Shown: positions 25,246-33,573 of the stretch, in pieces
How the letters are laid out: the number at the start of each line of letters is the position of its first letter
Position numbering within the stretch: the stretch's first letter is position 1
Assembly: GCA_965116165.1 (NCBI GenBank)
Contig: OZ220484.1
Coordinates: 1,426,001-1,490,000 of the forward strand
DNA: 64,000 nucleotides
Direction of reading: 5' to 3'
DNA from: Azophilus sp965116165
GTDB lineage: Bacteria; Pseudomonadota; Gammaproteobacteria; Pseudomonadales; Azotimanducaceae
Program-made: the position numbers and the translations under genes
The notes under the pieces: model-generated
What the model was told of the DNA's origin: nothing
The model's input: only the letters and a program-made list of their open reading frames with translations
Database searches by the model: none

Positions 25246-26202
25246 ATGGAACTGGAAGACGACCTCTACCGTATCGGTACGGTAACCAACCTTACCGGCA
25301 TCGCCGTGGAACGGCTGCGCGCGTGGGACCGTCGTTACGGCTTGGCGCCCGCCCACCGCGTCGGCAAGACCCGCTTCTACAGCCGTGCGCAACTTGAGCG
25401 CCTGAAGCGCATCAAGCAACTCATCGACCAGGGCCAACCGATTTCCAGCGTCGTCGATCTTTCCGACGAGCAACTTGCGGAGCGGCTCACCTCCAGCCGC
25501 GAAGTCACCGGGTTCACACCATGTCTCGGACTCATCGGGCCGAATCTGGTGGTACTTGAGCATCAATCGAATGCTTCGGTCGAAGTAGCGGCCCGCTGGG
25601 CGAATCTGGATGCCTTCGTCGCCGACTCCGCCGGGGCCTCCGCGCTGGACGTAATCGCCGTGCAATTGCCGGTGCTTGGCATGCCTCCCATCGAGCAAAT
25701 CCAAACGGCCTGTCCAGAGGCAAGGGTCGTTGCGCTCTACCAGTTCGCGACGGAAAAGCATTTGAATCGGGTCCGGGACCACGGCATTGCGGCGTTGCAG
25801 TGGCCCGTGGGGTGGGCCGAGATCGAGCAAGCCTGCCTGACCGGCGCCCTTCGCCCCCTGCGGGCCGCGCGCACGGCTCCCCGGCGCTTCACCGACGAAA
25901 AGCTAATCGCCATCGCGGCGGGCTCAACGGACCCCAGCCAGGCACCACGCCATCTCGTTGAGTTGATCACAAGGTTGAACGCCTTGGCGGACTTCAGCCT
26001 CGCCTGGCAAAGCGCGGACGAAGCGCCCCCCGAGGCGGCGGCACGGCACGAGCGGGTCTACGCCGATGTAACCCAGGCTCGCGCACAACTCGAGCTGGCG
26101 TTGGAGATACTCGCGGAGGGGGAGGAACTGTTATCGGGGCAAAATCGACCCAAACAGGACAACATCTGGACAAAATCCAAAAAAGTTGAATTTGGGGGTT
26201 GA
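25246..26202 (+). CDS. MerR-family regulator with a B12-binding-like C-terminal domain
   Basis: This 318-residue protein has an N-terminal MerR winged helix (residues about 8-75: YRIGTVTNLTGIAVERLRAWDRRYG). A Rossmann-like region (about 90-200) follows, reminiscent of the cobalamin-binding fold of CarH/LitR-type proteins. I do not see the E-x9-H and D-x-H-x2-G cobalamin motifs, so light/B12 sensing is unlikely. The C-terminal part is helical. The promoter of RNA-2 overlaps its stop codon, so expression of the two is physically linked. Its target genes are unknown. Confidence 0.72.
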   Translation: MELEDDLYRIGTVTNLTGIAVERLRAWDRRYGLAPAHRVGKTRFYSRAQLERLKRIKQLIDQGQPISSVVDLSDEQLAERLTSSREVTGFTPCLGLIGPNLVVLEHQSNASVEVAARWANLDAFVADSAGASALDVIAVQLPVLGMPPIEQIQTACPEARVVALYQFATEKHLNRVRDHGIAALQWPVGWAEIEQACLTGALRPLRAARTAPRRFTDEKLIAIAAGSTDPSQAPRHLVELITRLNALADFSLAWQSADEAPPEAAARHERVYADVTQARAQLELALEILAEGEELLSGQNRPKQDNIWTKSKKVEFGG

Positions 26203-26226
26203 CAGCACGATTTTGTCCTGTACACT
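26199..26226 (+). promoter_or_regulatory. Promoter for RNA-2, overlapping the MerR gene stop codon
   Basis: TTGACA (26199-26204), a 16-bp spacer and TACACT (26221-26226) are followed by the GC-rich discriminator ACGCGCCC. An A-rich tract lies upstream. The -35 box contains the TGA stop of the MerR gene. Confidence 0.65.
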
Positions 26227-26232
26227 ACGCGC

Positions 26233-26340
26233 CCATATCCGATTTCAAGGCGTGAGTGCAGCTTCGTAAATTCCTCCCTTTCAAGTGTCCTTCCCCCAGA
26301 CACGAGGTTGCCTTCAGACCCCCTCTGACACGCCTTTTTT
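26233..26340 (+). ncRNA. Candidate structured small RNA with C-rich loops and intrinsic terminator (RNA-2)
   Basis: An outer stem GGCGTG (26249-26254) with CACGCC (26329-26334) is directly followed by TTTTTT. Internal hairpins are GTGTC-CTTCCCCCA-GACAC and TCAGA-CCCCC-TCTGA, both with C-rich loops. The unpaired motif TTCCTCCC occurs at 26271-26278, identical to that in RNA-1. The arrangement of promoter, compact fold and T-run is that of a free-standing small RNA of about 108 nt. C-rich loops of this kind in other bacteria bind Shine-Dalgarno regions; that role is inferred here. The alternative is a leader whose downstream gene was lost. Confidence 0.58.
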
Positions 26341-26392
26341 CATTTACTCCACAAGTCCCCCGCAAGGTTCCATTGATCGCCTATGGTTTGGC

Positions 26393-26629
26393 GTAGGCGA
26401 CCTACTTTAAGTGGATGCAACAGGGTCCGAGGCGCTCGCTCCCGCCGCCACCCGCGGGGCGTGTCCGCAAGCGCCCATCTGTTTCATGCGAAGGCACCCC
26501 TCGCGCTCCCGGCCGGGGGGTTCCGTTACCGCCCCCTGACATATCGCCGGATACGCCGGCGGGGCTTAAGCCGCACACCTCGACGCTTGCGGGCGCGCTG
26601 ATGCGGCATGGTCAGTTGGAGGGAGCACT
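26393..26629 (-). mobile_element. MITE family C, copy 3 (reverse orientation, one end missing)
   Basis: Its terminal repeat ends CAGTTGGAGGGAGCACT at 26629, and the core matches the other copies in reverse. The other end fades near 26393. The junction CACTAG supplies the stop codon of the adjacent kinase gene. Confidence 0.72.
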
Positions 26630-27638
26630 AGCGCCCGGATAACAACTCCAATGCAGCCCCGGCGCGTGTGGCCACGCTGTTCTTGTAGCTCTCCAAGTCG
26701 AAATCGTCACGCTCGCCCATGGCGCCGACCAGATACCTTTTGTAGACGCCCTGACCGATTGCCGCCAGACGCCAGTGGGAAAACGCCCGGTAGTAGCCGA
26801 TGCCACCTAGATCCCGGCCGGTGAGTTCCGCATAATGGGCGCCGATCACATCACGGGACGGAAAACCGCCCGCCGCGGTTGCCGCCGTCGCGGGGGTTTC
26901 CTCGTCCGGCCCTATCCAGGAATTCAGCAGATAGCCGACATCCGCCAGGGGGTCGCCCAGGGTGCACAGTTCCCAGTCGAGCAGCGCGCGCACGCGGCTG
27001 TCGCCAACGATCATGTTGCCGAGACGATAGTCGCCGTGCACGATGGCCGAGCCCACCTGTGTCGGCATGGTTGCCTCCAATATGCGCGCGATTTCCTCCA
27101 TTTCCGGAATTTCATGCGTCTTGGTCGCCTCCCACTGACGCTTCCAACGCTTGAGTTGACGCGCCAAATAGGCGTCGCGACGGCCGAGGCCGCCCAGCCC
27201 CACCGCATCCGGATCAATACGGTGCAACCCGGCGAGCACCCGAACGACGTCCAGGCCGATAGCGCGACGCTCCGCCTCCGGCTGCCGCGCCGCCGCTTCC
27301 GCATCGTGCAGCACCTCGCCCTCGACAAAGGCCATCACGTAGAAGGGCGCACCATTCACCGCGATATCCCGACAAAGCGCTCGGGCGGCCGGTACCGGCA
27401 CCTCGGAATCACGCAGCGCGTCAATGATTCTGAATTCCCGACCCATGTCGTGGGCGCTCTCGAGAACATGCCCAAGCGGCGGGCGCCGCAACACCCAGGC
27501 GCGCCCCCGGCGATCCTCGAATCGATAGGTTAGGTTGGAGTGGCCACCGGCGATCAGGGTGAAATCAAGCGGTGGCTCAAGCCCCGCCACATGCTTCGCA
27601 AGCCAGTCGGTGACCCGTACTTTGTCAATGCCTTCCAT
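26628..27638 (-). CDS. APH-family phosphotransferase (acyl-CoA dehydrogenase-associated type)
   Basis: This protein of about 336 residues with a protein-kinase-like fold has the APH catalytic loop HGDYRLGNM and the metal-binding DWELCTLGDPLADVGY. These are typical of the branch found with acyl-CoA dehydrogenases (ACAD10/11-like) rather than of aminoglycoside resistance. Such kinases phosphorylate hydroxylated acyl-CoA intermediates in some organisms; the substrate here is unknown. The start MEGIDKV at 27638 is preferred over ATG at 27668. The TAG stop is formed at the junction with the MITE C end, so the original C-terminus may have been trimmed. Confidence 0.8.
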   Translation of the reverse strand: MEGIDKVRVTDWLAKHVAGLEPPLDFTLIAGGHSNLTYRFEDRRGRAWVLRRPPLGHVLESAHDMGREFRIIDALRDSEVPVPAARALCRDIAVNGAPFYVMAFVEGEVLHDAEAAARQPEAERRAIGLDVVRVLAGLHRIDPDAVGLGGLGRRDAYLARQLKRWKRQWEATKTHEIPEMEEIARILEATMPTQVGSAIVHGDYRLGNMIVGDSRVRALLDWELCTLGDPLADVGYLLNSWIGPDEETPATAATAAGGFPSRDVIGAHYAELTGRDLGGIGYYRAFSHWRLAAIGQGVYKRYLVGAMGERDDFDLESYKNSVATRAGAALELLSGR

Positions 27639-27858
27639 GAGGGTTCCGTGCGACCCGACCGGGATCATTCATATCAATCCCGCCCGGGAAGATGAATTTA
27701 CTTCTTCATGCCTCTCAACATGCCTCAGCCAACACTATATAACCGTCCGTATTCGTGTTGAACGGCCAAGGAGGCGTGTACTTCTTTTGCAACGCCATGT
27801 GAAGCCATCGACTCCAAACGCCGGCGTTCAACGGACTGGCAGCGACGCCCGGTGGTGT

Positions 27859-28187
27859 ATCGGCTTGCATCAGTGCGCCCGCAGGCGCCCAAGTGCGCGG
27901 CTTAAGACCCGCCGACGTATCCGGCGATACGTCGGACGACAACGGAGCCCCCGGCCGGGAGCGCGAGGGTGCCCTCGCATAAAACGGATGGGCGCTTGCG
28001 GGCGCGCCCCGCGGGTGGCGGCGGCAGCGCCCCGGACCGCGTTGCGTCCGCTTGAAGTAGGTCGTGCGCCTCATGCGAGGGGATGTCCCCTCGCGCTCCC
28101 CGGCTGAGGGCTCCAACTGCGCGGCCGCGCCTTTCCCGGAACGCTCCCGCCGCCACTGATGCGGCATTATCAGTTGGATAGAGCACT
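27859..28187 (+). mobile_element. MITE family C, copy 4 (left end missing)
   Basis: The core and right terminal repeat (GATGCGGCATTATCAGTTGG then ATAGAGCACT) are present. The left terminal repeat is degenerate. The right end runs into glpK and encodes its last five residues and stop. Confidence 0.78.
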
Positions 28188-29666
28188 GGTTCCGGCCAGC
28201 GTTTGCCGCATCGCGGTGCGCCAGCCGTCGACCAGTGCCCGCCTCTGCCCATCCGGCATCGCCGGCACAAACGAACGGTCGAGCCCCCAATCCCGCTCAT
28301 GCGGGGTCGCAATCAGCCCGGCACCGAACCCCGCCAGGGTGGCGGCGCCCAGCGCCGTGGTTTCCACGAAGCGCGGCCGCTCGACCGGCAGGTTCACTAT
28401 GTCCGCCATAAACTGGCAGAGCCAATCGTTCACCGCCATGCCGCCGTCCACACGCAGCCGGTCGACCACGGCACCGTCGCCACCCATGGCCGCCAGCAGT
28501 TCCGCGGTCTGATACGCGACACTCTGCAGCGTCGCCGTGACGATGTGGTCACGTGTGCTGTCGAGGGTGAGCCCCGTGATCGTGCCCCGCGCCTCCGGGT
28601 TCCAATGGGGCGCGCCCAGGCCCGCGAACGCGGGGACCAGATAAACACCATGATTGTGTACGCCGGTGTCCCTCGCAATGCGCTCGGTCTCGGCCGCCGT
28701 CGCGATGATGCCCAGGGTATCCCGCAACCACTTGATCGCGGCCCCGGCAACGAAAACGCTCCCCTCCAGGGCATAGGTCGTCTTCCCGTTCACGCGATAC
28801 CCCACGGTCGCGAGCAGTCCGCTTGAAGAGCGCAATACGCGACCACCGGTATTGGCCATCACGAAACAGCCCGTGCCGCAGGTGACCTTGCAGGCGCCCT
28901 CGGCAAAACAACCCTGCCCCACCAACGCCGCCTGCTGGTCGCCGGCAATGCCCGTAACAGGGATGGGCAAACCGAAGCAACGCTCCTCCGCAACGCCGAA
29001 ATCCGCAGCGCTGTCGCGAACTTCGGGCAGCATTTCGACCGGTATGTCGAAATAGCGGAGCAGCTCATCGTCCCAACACTGCCGATGGATATCGAACAGC
29101 ATGGTTCTCGATGCATTCGTCGCATCGGTCAGGTGCGACCGCCCCCCGGTCAGCCTCCAGAGCAGGAAGCTGTCGATCGTGCCGAAACAGAGTTCCCCCG
29201 CGGCGGCCCGCGACCTCAACCGCGGGTCGGCGTCGAGCAGCCAGGCGAGCTTGGTCGCCGAAAAATAGGGATCCGCCACCAGCCCGGTGCAGGCCCTGAT
29301 GTGCTCTTCCATGCCGTCCGCGCACAGGCGTGCGCAGCGGTCCGCCGTGCGACGGTCCTGCCAGACGATGGCGTCGTGCACACAGGCACCGGTATGGCGG
29401 TCCCACACCAGGGTGGTCTCACGCTGGTTCGTGATGCCGATGGCTTCGATCCGCGCACCGGCGGTGCCGGCGTTGTGGATGGCCTCGCGACCGGCCGACA
29501 GGGTCGTTCCCCACACGACCTCCGGATCCTGCTCGACCCAGCCGTCCCGTGGAAAGCGGCAGGCGAATTCCCTCTGACCCTCGCCGAGCACATGCCCGGC
29601 GGCCAGGTCGAAGACGATGCCCCGGGAACTCGAGGTTCCCTGATCAATGGCAAGAATCAGGCTCAT
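28170..29666 (-). CDS. glpK: Glycerol kinase
   Basis: This 498-residue FGGY kinase makes sn-glycerol 3-phosphate from glycerol and ATP. It shows the N-terminal phosphate loop DQGTSSSRGI, the FGGY-type segment AFAGLGAPHWNPEARGTITGL and the C-terminal ATP-binding GDGAVVDRLRVDGGMAVNDWL. GAGGAGTCC precedes the ATG. No glpF or glpD is adjacent. The last five codons (SALSN) and the stop lie inside the MITE C terminal repeat, so the C-terminus has been rewritten. The catalytic core is intact, so function is probably kept. Confidence 0.95.
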   Translation of the reverse strand: MSLILAIDQGTSSSRGIVFDLAAGHVLGEGQREFACRFPRDGWVEQDPEVVWGTTLSAGREAIHNAGTAGARIEAIGITNQRETTLVWDRHTGACVHDAIVWQDRRTADRCARLCADGMEEHIRACTGLVADPYFSATKLAWLLDADPRLRSRAAAGELCFGTIDSFLLWRLTGGRSHLTDATNASRTMLFDIHRQCWDDELLRYFDIPVEMLPEVRDSAADFGVAEERCFGLPIPVTGIAGDQQAALVGQGCFAEGACKVTCGTGCFVMANTGGRVLRSSSGLLATVGYRVNGKTTYALEGSVFVAGAAIKWLRDTLGIIATAAETERIARDTGVHNHGVYLVPAFAGLGAPHWNPEARGTITGLTLDSTRDHIVTATLQSVAYQTAELLAAMGGDGAVVDRLRVDGGMAVNDWLCQFMADIVNLPVERPRFVETTALGAATLAGFGAGLIATPHERDWGLDRSFVPAMPDGQRRALVDGWRTAMRQTLAGTSALSN

Positions 29667-29685
29667 GGACTCCTCGGCTGCAATT

Positions 29686-29889
29686 TCACAATCCCAATAA
29701 GTAGGGACTTATATACATGTATACATGGGTTGACATACCCAGGACCATCTTAAAGTCATCCAAGCGGGCGTGCCGGAGTGCGGCACCAAGCACGCGGCTT
29801 TCCCGCAACTCTTTTTGTCCACAGCTTTTGCACAATTTATAGCCCGCTTGTGCAGAGGCTACTCCCTTGCAATCCCGGCAAAAGCGCAT
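29686..29889 (-). CDS. Small CxxC protein, uncertain
   Basis: This frame of 67 residues has two CxxC pairs (CRDCKG and CKSCGQ), a possible zinc ribbon. Its last 16 residues are encoded by a family B MITE fragment, so the original end is lost. The NrdR-like box at 29884 overlaps its start codon. I do not recognise a family, and it may not be a gene. Confidence 0.22.
   Translation of the reverse strand: MRFCRDCKGVASAQAGYKLCKSCGQKELRESRVLGAALRHARLDDFKMVLGMSTHVYMYISPYLLGL
29704..29740. mobile_element. MITE family B fragment
   Basis: GGGACTTATATACATG followed by a short duplication (TATACATGGG) and GTTGACATACC matches the left third of family B. The rest is missing. Confidence 0.6.
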
Positions 29890-29931
29890 TATGTTGTGCG
29901 TATGTGCGGTGCCGAACCCAATATATAGCGT
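29884..29931 (+). promoter_or_regulatory. Pair of NrdR-like boxes upstream of nrdA
   Basis: GCGCATTATGTTGTGC (29884-29899) matches the NrdR consensus ACACWATATATWGTGT at 11 of 16 positions, and ACCCAATATATAGCGT (29916-29931) at 14 of 16. Their starts are 32 bp apart, about three helical turns, the spacing usual for paired NrdR boxes. They lie about 270-320 bp before the nrdA start and should mediate repression by NrdR-(d)ATP. Confidence 0.7.
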
Positions 29932-30020
29932 TTTGCAAGCCAGAGCCGGTGGGCTGCCGATGGCCGGATTGCGCGCTTTCCCACCGCCGTGGGTGTCGGT
30001 TTTCCGGTTGCCTTAAGTTA

Positions 30021-30066
30021 CTCGCACTGTAGGTTCGCCGTACTCTCGCACCGTAGGTTCGCCGCA
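30021..30066 (+). repeat. Two near-identical 22-bp repeats in the nrdA leader
   Basis: CTCGCACTGTAGGTTCGCCG and CTCGCACCGTAGGTTCGCCG start 24 bp apart (30021 and 30045) and are followed by TTAGGAGGG. Their role is unknown; they may be a binding site in the leader. Confidence 0.5.
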
Positions 30067-30202
30067 CTTAGGAGGGATGTCGGCCGCCGATGACGCGGCG
30101 GCTTGGTGGCCACAGGTGCTGTGGTTGCCGATTTCGGGGTGTTGCGCGCGAACTCGCCCCCGCCCGGTGTCGATGCCGGCCTCCTTAGCGGTCGAACGAA
30201 AT

Positions 30203-33200
30203 ATGGAGACAGCCAACACCATGCAGCCCAACAGCCGACACCCCAGCCCCGAATCCATGTCCGCCACCCCGTCTGTGACGCTTTCACCGAGCGTCGCCGC
30301 CACCGCGCCGGGCCATCTCAAGGTCATCAAGCGCGCTGGTGAGGTCGTGCCCTATAACGACGACAAGATCGCCATCGCCATGACCAAGGCGTTCCTCGCC
30401 GTGGAGGGCGGCACCGCCGCGGCATCGCCCCGCATCCGGGAACTGGTCAACGCGCTGAAGGAGCAGGTGAGCGCCACCTTCCGCCGACGCCTGCCCTCCG
30501 GCGGCACGGTACACATCGAAGAAATCCAGGATCAGGTGGAACTCGCCCTGATGCGCTCCGGCGAACACAAGGTGGCGCGGAACTATGTGCTCTACCGGGA
30601 GGAGCGCGCCCGCATTCGTGCCGCCGAAAACGCCGAGGCGCGCGTCGAGGAACGCATCGACATCTCGGTAACTCGGGAGGACGGCCGCGTTGAACCGCTC
30701 AATGTCGGTCGGATTCGCACTGTCGTGGCCGAGGCCTGCGCAAACCTGGAGGATGTCGATGCGGAACGCATCATCGACGAGAGCCTTGCCAATCTCTATG
30801 ACGGCATCAGGGCCCGCGATGTCGGCACGGCGCTGCTCATGACGGCGCGCACACTGGTCGAGGAAGAACCCAACTACAGCTTCGTCACCGCCCGCCTGCT
30901 GCTCGATCAACTGCGTGGCGAAGCGCTCCGATTTCTCAATGTGCAGGTGCCCGGAGCGGACGAGGGCGATTTCTCGGCAACCCAGACGCAGATGGCGGAG
31001 GCCTACCCTCCGGCATTGACGCGCTTCATTGAAAGAGGCGTCGAGCTCGAACTGATCAACCACACCCTTCTCGACTTCGACCTCAATGCGCTGGGCACCG
31101 CCATCAATGCGGACCGGGACTTGAAATTCACCTACCTCGGGTTGCAGACACTCTACGACCGCTATTTGATCCACAGCCATGCCGACAACATCAGGTTCGA
31201 ACTGCCCCAGGTGTTTTTCATGCGCGTCGCCATGGGCCTCGCGGTGGAAGAAGACGACCCAACCGGACGCGCCATCGAGTTCTACAACCTGCTGTCGAAT
31301 TTCGACTACATGAGTTCCACGCCCACGCTCTTCAATTCCGGCACCCCGCGTTCGCAGCTCTCGTCCTGCTTCCTGACCACAGTGCCGGACGATCTCGACG
31401 GCATCTACCGGGCCATTCACGATAACGCCATGCTCTCGAAGTGGGCCGGGGGCCTGGGCAACGACTGGACGCCGGTGCGGGCGCTCGGCTCCTACATCAA
31501 GGGCACCAATGGCAAATCGCAAGGGTTGGTGCCGTTCCTGAAAGTGGTGAACGACACGGCGGTGGCGGTAAACCAGGGCGGCAAACGCAAGGGCGCGGTT
31601 TGTTCCTACCTGGAAACCTGGCACCTCGACATCGAGGAATTTCTGGAGCTGCGCAAGAACACCGGCGACGACCGGCGGCGCACCCACGATATGAACACGG
31701 CCAACTGGATCCCGGACCTGTTCATGAAGCGTGTCAGCGAGGACGGCGACTGGACACTATTTTCCCCGAACGAGGTGCCCGACCTGCACGACCTGTACGG
31801 CAAGACATTCGAGGCCCGCTACCAGCACTACGAACAACTGGCCAAGACCAGGAGGCTGCTGCACAAGCGCCTCAGGGCCCGCGATCTGTGGCGCAAGATG
31901 CTCTCCATGCTGTTTGAGACGGGCCATCCCTGGGTCACGTTCAAGGACGCCTGCAATGTGCGCTCGCCGCAACAGCATATCGGCGTGGTGCACTCCTCCA
32001 ACCTGTGCACGGAGATCACCCTCAATACCTCGCCCGAGGAGATCGCCGTTTGCAATCTCGGCAGTATCAACCTCGTTCAGCATGTCGAGAACGGCACCCT
32101 GAACATGAAGAAGCTCAAGAAAACCATCCGCACCGCCGTGCGCATGCTCGACAACGTGATCGACATCAACTACTACTCCGTGGATCAGGCGCGCAACTCG
32201 AATATGCGCCATCGGCCGGTTGGGCTCGGCATCATGGGCTTTCAGGATGTGCTCTATAGGCTGCGCATCCCCTATGCGTCCGAGGCGGCGGTGGAATTTG
32301 CCGACCGCTCCATGGAGGCGGTGAGCTATTTCGCCATCGAAGCCTCATCCAAATTGGCCCGGGAGCGCGGCACCTACCCCAGCTTTTCCGGGTCGTTGTG
32401 GAGCCGGGGCGTACTGCCCATCGATTCGCTCAAGCGCCTGCGCACCGAACGGGGCGACAGCTACCTGCAGGCCAATTTCGACACCACCCTCGATTGGGAC
32501 AAGCTGCGCCACAGGGTGCAGGTTGACGGCATGCGCAACTCCAACGTCATGGCCATCGCGCCCACCGCGACCATCGCCAACATTACCGGTGTCTCGCAAT
32601 CCATCGAGCCGACCTATCAGAACCTCTACGTCAAATCGAATCTGTCCGGCGAATTCACGGTCACCAACCCCTATATGGTGCGCGACCTCAAGGCACTCGG
32701 CCTGTGGGACAAGGTGATGGTCAACGACCTCAAGTATTACGACGGTTCGCTCAGACGTATCGAGCGAGTGCCGGGGGATATGAAGCTCCTTTATGCCACC
32801 GCCTTCGAGGTGGAGCCCCGCTGGCTGGTCGACGCGGCGGCACGGCGCCAGAAATGGATCGATCAGGCGCAGTCGCTCAACCTTTACATGGCCGAGGCCT
32901 CGGGCCGGAAGCTCGACGTGACCTATCGCATGGCTTGGCTCAGGGGTTTGAAAACCACCTACTACCTGCGCGCCCTGAGCGCCACCAGCACGGAGAAATC
33001 CACCCTGGATCGCGGCACCCTCAACGCCGTGCAGAGCGGGCCGGCGCTGTCGGCGGAGCTATCGGTCATCCCGGCCAACAACGCGCCCGCGGCAACGGAC
33101 GATACATCCGGCAATGGCCGCGTATCGACCGCCGGTTATGAATTGGGCGAGGCGGCACCCACACCACCCGCCTGCTCCATCGACGACCCGGACTGCGATG

Positions 33201-33211
33201 CGTGCCAGTGA
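30203..33211 (+). CDS. nrdA: Class I ribonucleoside-diphosphate reductase, alpha subunit
   Basis: This protein of about 1002 residues is the catalytic subunit that reduces ribonucleoside diphosphates. It has an N-terminal ATP cone (HLKVIKRAGEVVPYNDDKIAIAMTKAF) for allosteric control and then the ten-stranded barrel. Active-site segments include STPTLFNSGTPRSQLSSCFL and the radical-path/NCTE-like region SSNLCTEITLNTS. The C-terminal cysteine pair CDACQ receives electrons from thioredoxin/glutaredoxin. The sequence closely resembles Pseudomonas NrdA. ATG at 30203 was chosen by analogy with its N-terminus; an in-frame ATG at 30077 follows AGGAGG but is too close to it. Its partner nrdB is displaced about 6 kb downstream. 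Confidence 0.95.
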   Translation: METANTMQPNSRHPSPESMSATPSVTLSPSVAATAPGHLKVIKRAGEVVPYNDDKIAIAMTKAFLAVEGGTAAASPRIRELVNALKEQVSATFRRRLPSGGTVHIEEIQDQVELALMRSGEHKVARNYVLYREERARIRAAENAEARVEERIDISVTREDGRVEPLNVGRIRTVVAEACANLEDVDAERIIDESLANLYDGIRARDVGTALLMTARTLVEEEPNYSFVTARLLLDQLRGEALRFLNVQVPGADEGDFSATQTQMAEAYPPALTRFIERGVELELINHTLLDFDLNALGTAINADRDLKFTYLGLQTLYDRYLIHSHADNIRFELPQVFFMRVAMGLAVEEDDPTGRAIEFYNLLSNFDYMSSTPTLFNSGTPRSQLSSCFLTTVPDDLDGIYRAIHDNAMLSKWAGGLGNDWTPVRALGSYIKGTNGKSQGLVPFLKVVNDTAVAVNQGGKRKGAVCSYLETWHLDIEEFLELRKNTGDDRRRTHDMNTANWIPDLFMKRVSEDGDWTLFSPNEVPDLHDLYGKTFEARYQHYEQLAKTRRLLHKRLRARDLWRKMLSMLFETGHPWVTFKDACNVRSPQQHIGVVHSSNLCTEITLNTSPEEIAVCNLGSINLVQHVENGTLNMKKLKKTIRTAVRMLDNVIDINYYSVDQARNSNMRHRPVGLGIMGFQDVLYRLRIPYASEAAVEFADRSMEAVSYFAIEASSKLARERGTYPSFSGSLWSRGVLPIDSLKRLRTERGDSYLQANFDTTLDWDKLRHRVQVDGMRNSNVMAIAPTATIANITGVSQSIEPTYQNLYVKSNLSGEFTVTNPYMVRDLKALGLWDKVMVNDLKYYDGSLRRIERVPGDMKLLYATAFEVEPRWLVDAAARRQKWIDQAQSLNLYMAEASGRKLDVTYRMAWLRGLKTTYYLRALSATSTEKSTLDRGTLNAVQSGPALSAELSVIPANNAPAATDDTSGNGRVSTAGYELGEAAPTPPACSIDDPDCDACQ

Positions 33212-33240
33212 TCGGTGCCGGTAAAACCAGTAAAAAGATG

Positions 33241-33342
33241 GGAACTTAACTATACGTAAGTTGACATACCACTATATGTCGAGGTTTTAGCGGTGGGAAG
33301 CTACCGCATGTCGGCTTCTGTCAACCCATCTATATAATTCCC
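33241..33342. mobile_element. MITE family B, copy 5 with 8-bp target duplication
   Basis: The element runs from GGAACTTAACTATACG to CTATATAATTCCC. It is flanked by identical AAAAGATG at 33233-33240 and 33343-33350, showing an 8-bp A-rich target duplication. It lies 29 bp after nrdA. Confidence 0.88.
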
Positions 33343-33356
33343 AAAAGATGCCTGCG

Positions 33357-33539
33357 ATGCCTGAACAGTTGGATTTATTCGTGAACGGGAAACAGGATTG
33401 GCAAGGTTGCCTGTGTCAAAGACCCTGCCCGAACTGCCATGATCGTCGCGAAGCAGGAGGCCCCGCACGGACACTCGATAGGAAGCCACCGCGAAGCGTA
33501 CCCAAGGAAGGTCTGAACAATTCGATAGAGCAGCATTGA
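33357..33539 (+). CDS. Small Cys-rich frame, truncated by a MITE, doubtful
   Basis: The frame MPEQLDLFVNGKQDWQ with CLCQRPCPNC has 60 residues. The last nine (GLNNSIEQH) come from the family A MITE fragment. It could be the remnant of a small gene that once followed nrdA. No family is recognised. Confidence 0.22.
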   Translation: MPEQLDLFVNGKQDWQGCLCQRPCPNCHDRREAGGPARTLDRKPPRSVPKEGLNNSIEQH

Positions 33540-33553
33540 GCCACTCGTAGGCT
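33506..33553 (-). mobile_element. MITE family A fragment at the edge of the accessory insert
   Basis: GGAAGGTCTGAACAATTCGA and the following bases match the end of family A and stop near 33553, where the accessory region begins. The left flank is CCAA. Confidence 0.7.
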
Positions 33554-33573
33554 GCGGCTTGTTTCCACGTATC

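Noticed and set aside
25246..26202. B12-dependent photoreceptor of the CarH/LitR type
   Set aside because: The fold order is similar, but the cobalamin-binding His motif is not seen, so only a generic MerR regulator is claimed.
26628..27638. Aminoglycoside resistance gene
   Set aside because: The kinase motifs are those of the acyl-CoA dehydrogenase-associated APH branch, and there is no resistance context.
30284..31687. 467-residue frame antisense to nrdA
   Set aside because: Composition is that of an antisense shadow. nrdA is unmistakable on the other strand.
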